From Palsa-851 sp035534435 (GTDB taxonomy: Bacteria; Chloroflexota; Dormibacteria; Aeolococcales; Aeolococcaceae): DNA of 64,000 nucleotides. The position numbers and the translations under genes were made by a program. The notes beneath the pieces are model-generated. The model did not search any database. It saw only the letters and a list, made by a program, of their open reading frames with translations, and was not told where the DNA came from. Positions 50,327 through 59,681 of this stretch are shown in pieces (the stretch's first letter is position 1; each line of letters begins with the position of its first letter). The stretch covers positions 7,558 to 71,557 of the forward strand of contig DATLRX010000113.1 in NCBI GenBank assembly GCA_035534435.1, in the 5' to 3' direction.

Positions 50327-51364
50327 TCAGTTCAGTTCAGGTTTGGTCCCGCGCGGCCGGAGGCTGTCGCTCGCTGCCCGAAGCGACTCGCGAAGCGACG
50401 ACGAGGTGGCGACGACCGCCGTTGGCTCGTAGCCGCAGTGCGCCATGCAGTTGCCGCAGCGCTCGTCACGCCCCCGGCCGTACTGCTCCCAGTTCGTGGT
50501 GTCGATCAGCTCGCGATACGACGTCGCGTAGCCGTCGGACATCAGGTAGCAGGGACGCTGCCAGCCGAGCACCGAGTAGCTCGGGATGCCCCACGCGGTG
50601 CAGCTGAAGTCCACCTTTCCCTCGAGGAAGTCGAGGAAGAGCGGGGAGTGGTTGAGCCGCCACTTCTTGCGCCGTCCGCCCGCGAACGCGTCGCGGAAGA
50701 GCGCATGCGTGCGCTCGACGTTCAACCAGTGATCCTGGTCCGGAGCCTTCTCGTAGGCGAACCCCGGCGAGATCTGCATGCTGTCGACACCGACCTCGTC
50801 GTTGAGGAAGTCCAGGACGCCGCGGATCGAGGCGGCGTCGTCCTGGTCGAAGAATGTCGTGTTCGTGGTCACGCGGAAGCCGCGCTTCTTGGCGGCGGCG
50901 ATGGCCGCGATCGCCTTGTCGAACACGCCCGTCCGGCACACGGACTCGTCGTGGCGCTCGCGCAGACCATCGATGTGCACGGAGAACGAGAAGTACGGCG
51001 ACGGCGTGAAGAGATGCAGCTTCTTCTCGAGCAGCAGCGCGTTGGTGCAGAGATACACGTAGCGCTTGCGCGCGACGAGCGCCGCCACGATCTGATCGAT
51101 CTCCTTGTGCACGAGCGGCTCACCGCCGGCGATCGAGACCATCGGCGCCTCGCACTCCTCGACGGCGTCGATGCACTGCTGCACCGTCAGACGGCGCTGC
51201 AGGATGGCATCCTCGTGCTGGATCTTGCCGCAACCCGCGCATGCGAGGTTGCACTGGTAGAGCGGCTCGAGCTGCAGCACGAGCGCGAACTTCTCGTTGT
51301 GGCGCAGCTTCTGCCGGGCAACGTACGTCCCAACCCGCAACGCCTGTCGCAGTGGCACTGCCAT
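50327..51364 (-). CDS. hpnH: Adenosyl-hopene transferase (radical SAM)
   Basis: HpnH adds a 5'-deoxyadenosyl group to hopene (diploptene), the first step to C35 hopanoids. The 345-residue protein has the radical SAM cluster motif CNLACAGC (C38, C42, C45), the GGEPLVHKE SAM-binding segment and a C-terminal Cys-rich stretch (ERCGNCMAHCGYEPTA) for a possible second cluster. AAGGAG six bases before ATG 51364 supports the start. It lies directly after the squalene-hopene cyclase gene. Confidence 0.93.
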   Translation of the reverse strand: MAVPLRQALRVGTYVARQKLRHNEKFALVLQLEPLYQCNLACAGCGKIQHEDAILQRRLTVQQCIDAVEECEAPMVSIAGGEPLVHKEIDQIVAALVARKRYVYLCTNALLLEKKLHLFTPSPYFSFSVHIDGLRERHDESVCRTGVFDKAIAAIAAAKKRGFRVTTNTTFFDQDDAASIRGVLDFLNDEVGVDSMQISPGFAYEKAPDQDHWLNVERTHALFRDAFAGGRRKKWRLNHSPLFLDFLEGKVDFSCTAWGIPSYSVLGWQRPCYLMSDGYATSYRELIDTTNWEQYGRGRDERCGNCMAHCGYEPTAVVATSSSLRESLRAASDSLRPRGTKPELN

Positions 51365-51391
51365 GACTCGCTCCTTTCTCCTGGTTTCTGC

Positions 51392-53263
51392 TTATGTCCG
51401 AGCGACGAGCACGCGCTCGCCCGCATGGGTCGCCGCGGCCGGCTCGCCGCCCGCCAGCGCGAGGGTCGGAAAGACGTGCCGGTAGAGGTGATAGTTGATG
51501 TAGAAGTCGCCGGGAAACCCTGTGCCCGTGTGCTCCGGCTCGTCCCACGTGCCGTTGCGCTGCCGCTCCACGAGGAACGCGCGGCCGCGAGCACACGCGG
51601 GGTCGTCGCCCAGACCGGCGAGCTGCAGCGTGAGCATCGCCCACGCGGTCTGCGACGGCGTGCTCGTGCCGACTCCCGCGAACGACTCGTCCTTATACGA
51701 GTGGCACGACTCGCCCCATCCGCCGTCGGGGTTCTGCACGGATCGCATCCAGTGCGCCGCGCTGCGCACCATGTCGTCACCCGTGTGCAGCGCGACGAGC
51801 GCACTCACCACGCACCACGTCCCGTAGATGTGGTTCACACCCCAGCGGCCGTACCAGGAGCCCCACGGGCGTTGCTCGCGGCGGAGATACGCGAGCGCCG
51901 GCTCGATGTCGGCATGATCCGGCCGGTCCCCGACCGCCGCGAACAGCTCGATGACGTGCGCGGTGACGTCTTCCGACGGCGGATCGAGCATCGCGCCGAA
52001 GTCGGCGAAGGGCAGGCGGTAGACCAACGCCCGCGTGTTGTCCTTGTCGAACGCGCCCCAGGCGCCATTGCGCGATCGCATCGCGCGGCACCAGCGCACC
52101 GCCTCCGCCACAGCGCGCTCAACCATTCGGGCTTCGCCGCACTCGAGGAGCGCGAGCGCCACGACAGCGGTGTCGTCGACGTCGGGATAGATGTCGTTGT
52201 CGAACTCGAACGCCCAACCACCGCATCCCTCGTACGGGATCTTGACCTGCCAGTCCCCGCCGCCGCTGATCTGCTCGGCGAGCAACCAGTCGACGGCGCA
52301 TCGCAGCGCGGCGTGATCGCGCTCGACGCCGGCCCTCCGCAGTGCGAGCATCGCCCAGGCGGTGTCCCAGACCGGCGACATGCACGCCTGCAACCGCCAT
52401 CCGTGCTCATCGTCGATCGCAAACCTGCGGAACCCCTCGAGCCCGCGGCGCATGACCGGATGGTCGAGGCGCATGCCCTCGAGGTTGAGCGCGATCAGCG
52501 AATAGACCCACGGAGGCTGGATGCCGCCCCAGCCGCCGTCCGCCTCCTGACGCTCGGTGATCCACTTGACGAGTCTGCGTCGCGATCCGGCGCGACCCGG
52601 CTGCATGGGGAGGCGGTCGTAGAGCTTGAGTGCGCGGTCCAGCCACATGAACGGACCCGAGCCCGGGACGACGTGCATCCGGTGGGCCGTTCCGGGAGCG
52701 ATGACCTCGTCGACATCGACGCCGAGATCGCGCACGGGACGCTGCGTGATCACGATGAGCAACGGAGCGATCGTCCCGCGCGCCCAGCAGGCGAAGTCGT
52801 AGAGGTTGAGCGGCGCCCAGGCCGGGAGCCGCACCAGCTCCGGCGGCATGCTCGGCACGCCGTCCCACGGGTAGACGCCGAACAGCGCGAGCCAGATCTT
52901 GGTGAACACGCGCGCTTCGGTGAGTCCGCCCTGATCGATGACGAAGCGCAGCGCGCGCCGCATGTTCGGCGCATCCGCGTCGACGCCGAGCACCCGCAGC
53001 GCGACGTACGCCTCGATGGTGGTGCTGAGGTCACCGGGGCCGTCGTGATACAGCGCCCACGTGCCGTCCTCGCGCTGCGTTCCGATGATGTGACGGATCG
53101 CGCCGTCGCGAATGTCATCGTGCGACGCGCCGAGAAAGCGCAGCAGCAGGATGTGCTCCGCGGTCATCGTGACGTTGGTCTCGAGCTCGCCGCTCCACCA
53201 GCCCGCCGGGTCCTGGTGCTTCAGCAACCAGTCCACCGCGGAGCGCAGCGCGTCAGACTGCAT
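51392..53263 (-). CDS. shc: Squalene-hopene cyclase
   Basis: It cyclises squalene to hopene/hopanol at the membrane. The 623-residue protein has the protonating DVDDTA motif (about residue 365), multiple QW repeats such as QEADGGWGG, QNPDGGWGES and RRNGTWDE-like RQRNGTWDEPE, and the conserved GTGFPGDFYINYHLYRHVFP C-terminus. Size is at the lower end of the family (about 630-720). The first residues overlap hpnE by 11 nt. Confidence 0.95.
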   Translation of the reverse strand: MQSDALRSAVDWLLKHQDPAGWWSGELETNVTMTAEHILLLRFLGASHDDIRDGAIRHIIGTQREDGTWALYHDGPGDLSTTIEAYVALRVLGVDADAPNMRRALRFVIDQGGLTEARVFTKIWLALFGVYPWDGVPSMPPELVRLPAWAPLNLYDFACWARGTIAPLLIVITQRPVRDLGVDVDEVIAPGTAHRMHVVPGSGPFMWLDRALKLYDRLPMQPGRAGSRRRLVKWITERQEADGGWGGIQPPWVYSLIALNLEGMRLDHPVMRRGLEGFRRFAIDDEHGWRLQACMSPVWDTAWAMLALRRAGVERDHAALRCAVDWLLAEQISGGGDWQVKIPYEGCGGWAFEFDNDIYPDVDDTAVVALALLECGEARMVERAVAEAVRWCRAMRSRNGAWGAFDKDNTRALVYRLPFADFGAMLDPPSEDVTAHVIELFAAVGDRPDHADIEPALAYLRREQRPWGSWYGRWGVNHIYGTWCVVSALVALHTGDDMVRSAAHWMRSVQNPDGGWGESCHSYKDESFAGVGTSTPSQTAWAMLTLQLAGLGDDPACARGRAFLVERQRNGTWDEPEHTGTGFPGDFYINYHLYRHVFPTLALAGGEPAAATHAGERVLVART

Positions 53264-54569
53264 GGGCGGCCTCCAGCGACGATGTGCTGCGCCAGCCGGC
53301 GGCGCTGCTGAACAGCGTGTTCGCGGCGGTGCGCCCGCTGAGCACGGCGGACTCGATGGTCGCGGGCCACCCGGTGTCGGTCCATGCGCCCGCGATCACG
53401 AGATTCGAGAACGCGGTCACGGGCCCGGGGCGGCGCATGCCGGGTGCGGGAATGAACGTCGCCTCGGGATCGCGGGTCGCCGCGCCGCGAAGCAGGTGCG
53501 CACGCGCCGCGGAAGGGAGCACCGCAGCGAGCGCGCTGCGGCCCAGCTCGACGAGCTCACTCTCGGGACGGCCGACCTGCGATTCGGCTGCACTCAGGCT
53601 GCAGCAGACATATCCCGGTGACTTCTCGAAGACCCACTGCACCGGCGAGTCGAGCAGCGCCGCGAAGTCACAGCCGAGCACCGGCCGGTCGTACCAGAGG
53701 TGCACGTCGACGATCGGCATCGCCTCGAACGCCTCGAGGCCCGTGACGCCGAACGCGGGGGCGTCATCGAGGATCGACGCGAGGCGCCGCGGTGGGACGG
53801 CGATCACGCAGGCGTCACAGGCCGCTCCTGCGCCGCCGCTCAACTTCACGCCGGTGACGCGCCGGCCGTCGTGGTGGATGCCGACCACCGCCTCGCGCAT
53901 GTGCACCGCGTCCGCGCGAGCGGCGGCCGCTTCGGCTAGATGTGCGAGCGGGACGGTCAGGTACGCGATGCGCGCCGCATCCCGGTCACGGAGAAACGCG
54001 GTGCGGATGACGAAGAGCCCCATCGTCGCGGAGACACGATCGAGTGGCGCATTGAGCGCGGGGACCAGGAACGGCTCCCAGAACGCGCGCAGCGCGCGCG
54101 TGCTCTGCCGCTGCCGGCGCAACCACGATGCCATCGTTCCGGTCGGAGTGCTCTCGGTGCGAGCGGCGAGGAGTGCGCGCCCGACGAGGATGCGGTCGAT
54201 CGCGGTGAGGTGCGGATATCGCGCAAAGCCGGTCATGAGATGCATCGGTGCCGGCAGCCCTGACGCGCGCAGCTGGGCCGGCCGGCGCGAGCGCGAGAGC
54301 ACGGTCACCTCGAAACGCGGCTGAATGTAGAGGGAGTCGCGGAGACCAACGTCGGTGATGAGGTCGAGCGTGGCCGTGCAGCACGCAAGCACGACGTGCT
54401 GCCCGCAGTCGACCTCGAGACCATCGACCTCGAAGGACGTCGCCTTCCCACCGAGGAGGCGCGATCGCTCGTAGATGTCGACGTGCCATCCCCGCTTCGC
54501 GAGCTCGATGGCGGCACTGAGCCCGGCGAGACCGGCGCCGACGACGGCAACGCGTGGCTCACGCCTCAT
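53253..54569 (-). CDS. hpnE: Hydroxysqualene dehydroxylase, FAD-dependent
   Basis: HpnE reduces hydroxysqualene to squalene. The 438-residue protein has an N-terminal FAD motif AVVGAGLAGLSAAIELAKRGW (residues 9-29), an amine-oxidase-like substrate domain, and the C-terminal FAD segment FSNLVIAGAWTDTGWPATIESAVLSGRTAAN. This matches the squalene-associated phytoene-desaturase-like family. It overlaps hpnD by 4 nt (ATGA) and shc by 11 nt. Confidence 0.9.
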   Translation of the reverse strand: MRREPRVAVVGAGLAGLSAAIELAKRGWHVDIYERSRLLGGKATSFEVDGLEVDCGQHVVLACCTATLDLITDVGLRDSLYIQPRFEVTVLSRSRRPAQLRASGLPAPMHLMTGFARYPHLTAIDRILVGRALLAARTESTPTGTMASWLRRQRQSTRALRAFWEPFLVPALNAPLDRVSATMGLFVIRTAFLRDRDAARIAYLTVPLAHLAEAAAARADAVHMREAVVGIHHDGRRVTGVKLSGGAGAACDACVIAVPPRRLASILDDAPAFGVTGLEAFEAMPIVDVHLWYDRPVLGCDFAALLDSPVQWVFEKSPGYVCCSLSAAESQVGRPESELVELGRSALAAVLPSAARAHLLRGAATRDPEATFIPAPGMRRPGPVTAFSNLVIAGAWTDTGWPATIESAVLSGRTAANTLFSSAAGWRSTSSLEAAHAV

Positions 54570-55438
54570 ACGGCCGCCAGCCAGGACCGTGCCATCACGC
54601 CGAGCTTCGCCGCCTTGGACAGGCGTGCTCGGCTGTGGAGCGGCAGGTCGGGGGCCGCCTCGATGCGATCGAGGATACCGAGGTAGATCCCCGCCATGGT
54701 CCGCACGCAGACGGCGGGCTGGGTCGGGATCGACTCGGTGACGCGGATGCCGGACGCGTGGAGCCCGCGCGCGCGAGCCGCCTGCATCGCCATGAAGCGA
54801 TGCCAGCCGGGGGCGACCCGCCGCTCGAGGATGTCGCTCTCGCTGATGCCGTATGCGGCCATCTCCTCGGCCGGCAGGTAGATGCGTCCGCGCGATGCAT
54901 CCTCGTGCACGTCGCGAAGGATGTTGATGAGTTGCAACGCGACGCCGAGCTCGTCGGCGCGCTCCAGCGCGATCGGGTCACGGAATCCGAAGATGCGCAC
55001 GCACATCCGCCCGACCACCGACGCGACGAGGTTCGCGTATGAGCGCAGCTCCTCCCAGGTGGCGTACCGCGTGGTCGTGAGGTCCATCGCGACGCCGTCG
55101 ATGAGCATCTCGAGCTCCGCGACGGGGATGGCATAGCGGCGCATCGCGATCGCGAGCACGCCCATCACGGGATCGGTCGTGTCGCCCGGCCGTGCGCCGT
55201 GCAGGCGGCGGCGATGATGCTCGAGCCGCACGTGCCGGGACTCGCGCCCGGCGAGATCCGCGTCGTCGTCCACCTGACGCGCGAAGTCGTAGAGCGCGTA
55301 GATCGCGATGCGCTGCTGCCGTGGCAGCGCGATGAAGCCCCAGTAGAAGTTGGCGGCCTCGCGGCGCGCCATGTCCTCGCAGAAGCGTTCAGCGGCCCGC
55401 ATGTCGGGCAGCGGCGGTGCGTCAACCACGTCCGTCAC
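54566..55438 (-). CDS. hpnD: Presqualene diphosphate synthase
   Basis: HpnD condenses two farnesyl diphosphates to presqualene diphosphate. The trans-isoprenyl family motifs are DFARQVDDDADLAG near residue 50 and INILRDVHEDASRGRIYLP near 190, two Asp-rich Mg sites. The start is uncertain: GTG 55438 and GTG 55429 both lie within the end of hpnC, and ATG 55402 would remove the first helix. The frame is also open far upstream, opposite hpnC, but that is not coding. Expected length is about 280-290 residues, which fits the starts chosen. Confidence 0.88.
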   Translation of the reverse strand: MTDVVDAPPLPDMRAAERFCEDMARREAANFYWGFIALPRQQRIAIYALYDFARQVDDDADLAGRESRHVRLEHHRRRLHGARPGDTTDPVMGVLAIAMRRYAIPVAELEMLIDGVAMDLTTTRYATWEELRSYANLVASVVGRMCVRIFGFRDPIALERADELGVALQLINILRDVHEDASRGRIYLPAEEMAAYGISESDILERRVAPGWHRFMAMQAARARGLHASGIRVTESIPTQPAVCVRTMAGIYLGILDRIEAAPDLPLHSRARLSKAAKLGVMARSWLAAV

Positions 55439-56303
55439 CGATCCGCGAGACGACGCCAAGGGTCTGCTGTGGCGCCGGTCGGCGGCGCAGACCTGTCGCG
55501 AGTGCCGAGCCCGCGATCCGCACGCGCGCGGCGCCGTCGACGACAGGGCGGCGCGACGAGGTTCGGTAGCCGCGCGCCGCCACGGCATCGAGGATCGCCT
55601 CCCCGCCGAGGCGGTACAGCGCAAGCTGGACGCGCAGACGCGGCGGCGCCAGGCGCTCGAGCTCGCGACCGGACGCGAGCAGGGTGCGCGCGCGATCACA
55701 GAGCAGCCGGGTTGCTCCGTCGACGCCGTGCTCGCGGATATCGCGCTGCAGCAGATAGGTGCGCCCGAGCCGGGTGTCGACCGACACGTCCTGCGCGAAA
55801 TTCGCGAGCTGGAGGCCGATGCACACATCGTCGCTGAGGGAGGTGGCGACGGGCATATCGATGTCGAAGAGACGCAGCACCATGCGCCCGACCGGGGCCG
55901 CCGACCGCGTGCAATACGCGTGCAACTCGGTCCAGTCCTCGTACCGGTCGACGCGCTGGTCCTGCACGTTGGCGTCGATGAGATCCAGGAACGGCTGCTC
56001 TTCCATCGCATGGCGATCCACCGTGTCGGCAAGCGCGACGAGGACGGGATGCGTGCGCTCGTCGTGCTCGAAGCTCTCGCGCACCTCATCGCGCCACCTC
56101 CGCAGCCGGCGTGTCGCGACCGCGCGGTCGCCACTTTCGTCACCGAGATCATCGGTGTAGCGGCAGAACGCATAGACGCGCGTGAGATCGCGACGCAGCG
56201 ACTGCGGCGAGAGCCGCGATGCGACGGTGAAGTTCTCGTAGTGACGCACGAGCTCACGGCAGTACGCGTCGGCTGCGTCGAGCGAGGTGCCGGTTCGCGC
56301 CAT
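55422..56303 (-). CDS. hpnC: Hydroxysqualene synthase
   Basis: HpnC converts presqualene diphosphate to hydroxysqualene. The 293-residue protein is a squalene/phytoene synthase-like enzyme with YAFCRYTDDLGDES near residue 45 and LANFAQDVSVDTRLGRTYL near 167. HpnC and HpnD are homologous and stand side by side, as in known HpnCDE systems. The gene starts with ATG 56303, overlapping fni's stop by one base, and overlaps hpnD by 17 nt. Confidence 0.9.
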   Translation of the reverse strand: MARTGTSLDAADAYCRELVRHYENFTVASRLSPQSLRRDLTRVYAFCRYTDDLGDESGDRAVATRRLRRWRDEVRESFEHDERTHPVLVALADTVDRHAMEEQPFLDLIDANVQDQRVDRYEDWTELHAYCTRSAAPVGRMVLRLFDIDMPVATSLSDDVCIGLQLANFAQDVSVDTRLGRTYLLQRDIREHGVDGATRLLCDRARTLLASGRELERLAPPRLRVQLALYRLGGEAILDAVAARGYRTSSRRPVVDGAARVRIAGSALATGLRRRPAPQQTLGVVSRIGDGRG

Positions 56304-57388
56304 CAGACGGCCGTCCCATCGTTGCGTGCGAGTCGCGCATCGCTCCAGAGAGCGCCCACGTGCGATGCGCCGACGCAGAACATCACGAGACGCAACTCCT
56401 CGAGCATCACCGCGACCGTTTCCTCGAGTGCGGCATCACCCGCCGCTGCGGCGCGGACGAGCGGCCCCGCGATCCCGACGGAGTCGGCGCCGAGCGCCAG
56501 CGCCTTCGCGATGTCGATGCCGTTGCGGACGCCACCACTCGCGATGATGGTGCCGTCGGGCACTGCACGTCGCGCGCCGATGAGGGCGGTGGTGGTGGGG
56601 ATGCCCCAGCCACCGAAAGCGCCCGCCACACGAGCGCGGACCGGGTCATCGATGCGGTGCCGCTCGACCTCGCTCCAGGAGGTCCCACCCGCTCCGGCGA
56701 CGTCGACGGCGGTGACGCCGGCGTCGAAGAGCTGGGCAACCAGGTCGTCAGCGATCCCCCATCCGACCTCCTTGACGATCACCGGCGCGCCGAGCTCGGT
56801 GCACACCGTTTCGATCCGCGCGAGCAGGCCTGCGAACATCGTGTTGCCGGCAGGTTGCAGGGCTTCCTGGAGCGGATTGAGGTGGAGGACCAGCGCGTCG
56901 GCTCGCAGCGTGCGCATCAGGTACCGGCATTCCTCGACACCCACGCCGAGGTTCAGCTGCACGGCGCCGAGGTTGGCCAGCAGCGGGACGTCCGGCGCGA
57001 TGGGACGCACATCGAACGTCGGCAGGACGTCGGGCCGCTCGAGCAGCACGCGGCACGATCCCAGGCCCATGCCCAGGCCGCGACTCTGCGCGACGCGAGC
57101 CAGGCGCGCGTTGATGATTCCCGCCTGCTCCGTCCCACCCGTCATGCAGGAGACGAGCAGCGGAGCGCCGACAGCCCTGCCGAGGAAGCGGCTGCCGAGG
57201 TCGACATCATCGAGGTCGATCTCGGGGAGGGCGCGGTGAACGAAGCGGTAGTCGTCGAAGCCCGCATCGACACCCTTGGCGGCGACGTCCTCGTTGATGT
57301 TGATGCGCAGGTGTTCGTCCTTGCGCGACGCCGTCGGCGATGCCGGATTCGTGACGGGACTCGGGCTAACGGTTGCGTTCAGCAACAT
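56303..57388 (-). CDS. fni: Type 2 isopentenyl-diphosphate isomerase
   Basis: This FMN- and NADPH-dependent enzyme interconverts IPP and DMAPP. The 361-residue TIM-barrel protein has SRKDEHLRIN near residue 21, LVSCMTGGT, HLNPLQEALQPAG near 170 with the key Gln, VKEVGWGI, and GGVRNGIDIAKALALGAD for FMN phosphate. It supplies the C5 starter for the prenyl synthase whose gene overlaps its start by 23 nt. Confidence 0.92.
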   Translation of the reverse strand: MLLNATVSPSPVTNPASPTASRKDEHLRININEDVAAKGVDAGFDDYRFVHRALPEIDLDDVDLGSRFLGRAVGAPLLVSCMTGGTEQAGIINARLARVAQSRGLGMGLGSCRVLLERPDVLPTFDVRPIAPDVPLLANLGAVQLNLGVGVEECRYLMRTLRADALVLHLNPLQEALQPAGNTMFAGLLARIETVCTELGAPVIVKEVGWGIADDLVAQLFDAGVTAVDVAGAGGTSWSEVERHRIDDPVRARVAGAFGGWGIPTTTALIGARRAVPDGTIIASGGVRNGIDIAKALALGADSVGIAGPLVRAAAAGDAALEETVAVMLEELRLVMFCVGASHVGALWSDARLARNDGTAV

Positions 57389-58412
57389 GGATCGCCAGAT
57401 CCGCGAAGTCGGTCAACGCCTCGTCCCGGAGACCGGTGAGGACGGCGACGGCGTCGCGCGCGAGCACCATCGGGACGCCCGCGGTGAGCGCGGGGCCGCC
57501 GAGCTCGTCGAGCACGGCACGGAGCCGGAACTCGCCGCCAGGCTCGCGGTCGTTGAAGAGGCGGCGGAGCTCGCGACGGCGAATGGGGGTGGCCACCTCG
57601 TACGCGGCGACGACGGGATAGGTGAGCTTGCGCCGGCGCAGATCGCCCGTCCGGCCCTTGCCCGTGAGCTCCGGGTCGCCCCAGGTGCCGAGCCAGTCGT
57701 CGCGGACCTGGAAGGCAAGGCCGAGCAGGCGCCCTGCGTCGTCGAAGCGCCGGCTCACGGCTCGCGGCGCCCCGGCGAGCACGGCCCCGGCAGCCATCGC
57801 GGCCCCGAGGAGCGCGCCGGTCTTGAGCGTCGCGAGCCGCAGGTAGACCTTCTGCGACGCGCCGGGGCGTCCCTCCAGGGAGAGGTCCAGGCACTGCCCT
57901 TCCACGACCTGGCCGACAGCGGCCGTGAGGATGTGCGCGGCCTTCATCCGCCGCGCCGGCCTGTCACCCGGGGCAAGCAATGCCGTGATCGCCGCTGCGA
58001 ACATGCCATCGCCCGCGTTGATGCCCTGTTCAGCCCCCCAGATCGTCCACACCGCCGGTCGATGGCGGCGCATCTGGTCACCATCCTGGATGTCGTCGTG
58101 GATGAGCGTGAAGTTGTGGATGAGCTCGACCGCGACCGCGGCAGGGAGCGCCCACTCGGGGTCGCCGCCGAGCGCCTCGCACGCCCAGAGCGTCAGTGCC
58201 GGGCGGATGCGCTTGCCGGCCGGCACGTTCGCGGGGCGCCCCTCGGCATCCGTCCATCCGAGGTGGTACGCGGACATCTGCCGAAGCAGCCCTCGCATTC
58301 GCGGCGCCGTGCCGCGGAGGCCTGCGTCGAGGAGATCGACATGCCGGTCCAGCAATGCCGGATGCCCCTCACCGGAGGGCGAGGCATCGATGTCGAGAAC
58401 GCGCTCCGCCAA
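57366..58412 (-). CDS. Polyprenyl (farnesyl-type) diphosphate synthase
   Basis: It condenses IPP units to make the farnesyl diphosphate needed for squalene. The 348-residue protein has the first Asp-rich motif LIHDDIQDGD near residue 104 and the second as FQVRDDWLGTWGD near 233, less canonical than DDxxD. KRIRPALTLW and KTGALLGAA are also conserved. Exact chain length is not certain but the operon implies C15. TTG 58412 is preceded by GGGGAGG. First gene of the hopanoid operon. Confidence 0.88.
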   Translation of the reverse strand: MAERVLDIDASPSGEGHPALLDRHVDLLDAGLRGTAPRMRGLLRQMSAYHLGWTDAEGRPANVPAGKRIRPALTLWACEALGGDPEWALPAAVAVELIHNFTLIHDDIQDGDQMRRHRPAVWTIWGAEQGINAGDGMFAAAITALLAPGDRPARRMKAAHILTAAVGQVVEGQCLDLSLEGRPGASQKVYLRLATLKTGALLGAAMAAGAVLAGAPRAVSRRFDDAGRLLGLAFQVRDDWLGTWGDPELTGKGRTGDLRRRKLTYPVVAAYEVATPIRRRELRRLFNDREPGGEFRLRAVLDELGGPALTAGVPMVLARDAVAVLTGLRDEALTDFADLAIHVAERNR

Positions 58413-58492
58413 TGGCCTCCCCCTGCAGGAAGCTTGCTATGCCGTAACTGTTGCCCAATGGTAACGAACGCCTCTTCGCGGCAGCAAGCCGG

Positions 58493-59560
58493 TCAATCGA
58501 CGCTCCCCACAGCGCTCTCCGCGGCGGGGAGGACCACCTGAAACTCCGTCCCGTGACGCGGTTCGGACGTCACCGACACGGACCCGCCGTGTGCTTCAAC
58601 CACGTGCCGGACGATCGCGAGGCCGAGGCCCGAGCCCTCGCCGTCACGCTGCCGCGAGCTGTCGGCCTTCCAGAAGCGCTCGTAGATCCGGGGCAGATCC
58701 GCCGGCGTGATTCCGACGCCCGTGTCACTGCAGCGGATGAGCACGTGACCGGGTCCGCGCGGCGCGGCGGTCACCTCGATGCGTCCACCGGAGGGGGTGA
58801 ACTTGATCGCGTTGTGCGCGAGGTTGCGGAGCACCTGCCCCAGCTGCGCGGAGTCGCCGGTGAGGTCGGGCGTGCCGGGCTCGACACGTGCCACCAGCGT
58901 CACGCCCTTGCTTTCCGCGAGCGGGCGGAGGCGGTCCAGGCTCAGCATGAGGTTCGCGATCGGCACGCGCTCGCTCGCCATCGGACGCTGCCCCGACTCG
59001 ATGGTGCTCAGCTCGAGCAGTTCCTCGACCATCTGCGCCATGTGCGACGCCTCCTGACCGATCCTTCGCACGAAGTCCGCAGCGGCCGCAGCGTCGTCGA
59101 GACCGCCATTCGCGAGCGTCTCGGCCATGAGCTGCACGGCGGTGATCGGCGTGCGCAGCTCGTGCGAAACGTTGCTGACAAAATCGCGCCGAACTCGCTC
59201 GAGATGATGGACGCGAGTCTCGTCGCGCACCATCAGTACCGTGGACACCTCGCCCTGCAGCGCGATGGCGCGAGCAACGAAATCACGGTCGTGCAGCTTG
59301 ATGGCGCGCTCCTCGACGCCACCCGTTTCACGCGCCGTCTCGATCATGCGGATGAGCCGGTAGTCGACCTCGCCGGCGACGAACGCCGAGCCCTCTTCGA
59401 GCTCGAGCCCGAGCAGGCGGCGCGCCGGCTCGTTGGCCAGCAGCACCCGGCCGTCGGCGTCGAGTCCGACGATGCCCGGATCGAGCAGCAGGCCGAGTGC
59501 CCGCAGCATCGCGACGCTGTCAGCACCGGATTGCAGGTCGCTCACGCTGACCACGTCCAC
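58493..59560 (-). CDS. Sensor histidine kinase, soluble PAS type
   Basis: The protein has about 355 residues and no membrane helix. A PAS-like domain (about 20-115, GIVGLDADGRVLLANEPARRLLG) precedes HisKA with the phospho-acceptor His133 in FVSNVSHELRTPITA, and HATPase with N-box LAHNAIKFT, G1 SDTGVGI, F-box ERFWKAD and G2 GSGLGLAI. It resembles the cytoplasmic part of PhoR. GTG 59560 is seven bases from TATACT. The matching response regulator is likely the PhoB-type at 61432, two genes away. Confidence 0.9.
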   Translation of the reverse strand: MDVVSVSDLQSGADSVAMLRALGLLLDPGIVGLDADGRVLLANEPARRLLGLELEEGSAFVAGEVDYRLIRMIETARETGGVEERAIKLHDRDFVARAIALQGEVSTVLMVRDETRVHHLERVRRDFVSNVSHELRTPITAVQLMAETLANGGLDDAAAAADFVRRIGQEASHMAQMVEELLELSTIESGQRPMASERVPIANLMLSLDRLRPLAESKGVTLVARVEPGTPDLTGDSAQLGQVLRNLAHNAIKFTPSGGRIEVTAAPRGPGHVLIRCSDTGVGITPADLPRIYERFWKADSSRQRDGEGSGLGLAIVRHVVEAHGGSVSVTSEPRHGTEFQVVLPAAESAVGSVD

Positions 59561-59567
59561 CCCAGCG

Positions 59568-59573
59568 AGTATA
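59568..59573 (-). promoter_or_regulatory. -10 element of the histidine kinase gene
   Basis: TATACT on the minus strand is followed by seven bases and GTG 59560; a leaderless mRNA is likely. Confidence 0.5.
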
Positions 59574-59626
59574 CGGACGAGTGGTGCGCGGAGATCTCCA
59601 GCGCCGCCACGCGTTGGTTGCACAGC

Positions 59627-59658
59627 GAAGGGCGGGGCCGCGGTGCGCCCCGCCCTTC
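59627..59658. terminator. Hairpin after the phosphoesterase gene
   Basis: GAAGGGCGGGGC and GCCCCGCCCTTC form a perfect 12-bp stem with an 8-nt loop between the stop of the phosphoesterase gene and the promoter of the histidine kinase gene. No T-run is visible. Confidence 0.6.
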
Positions 59659-59681
59659 CGGTCAGGGGGTTTGGGACGCCG

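Noticed and set aside
54566..56257. A 563-codon open frame suggesting an HpnC-HpnD-like fusion
   Set aside because: The N-terminal half is an out-of-frame reading of hpnC with no family motifs; hpnD is complete from about 55438.
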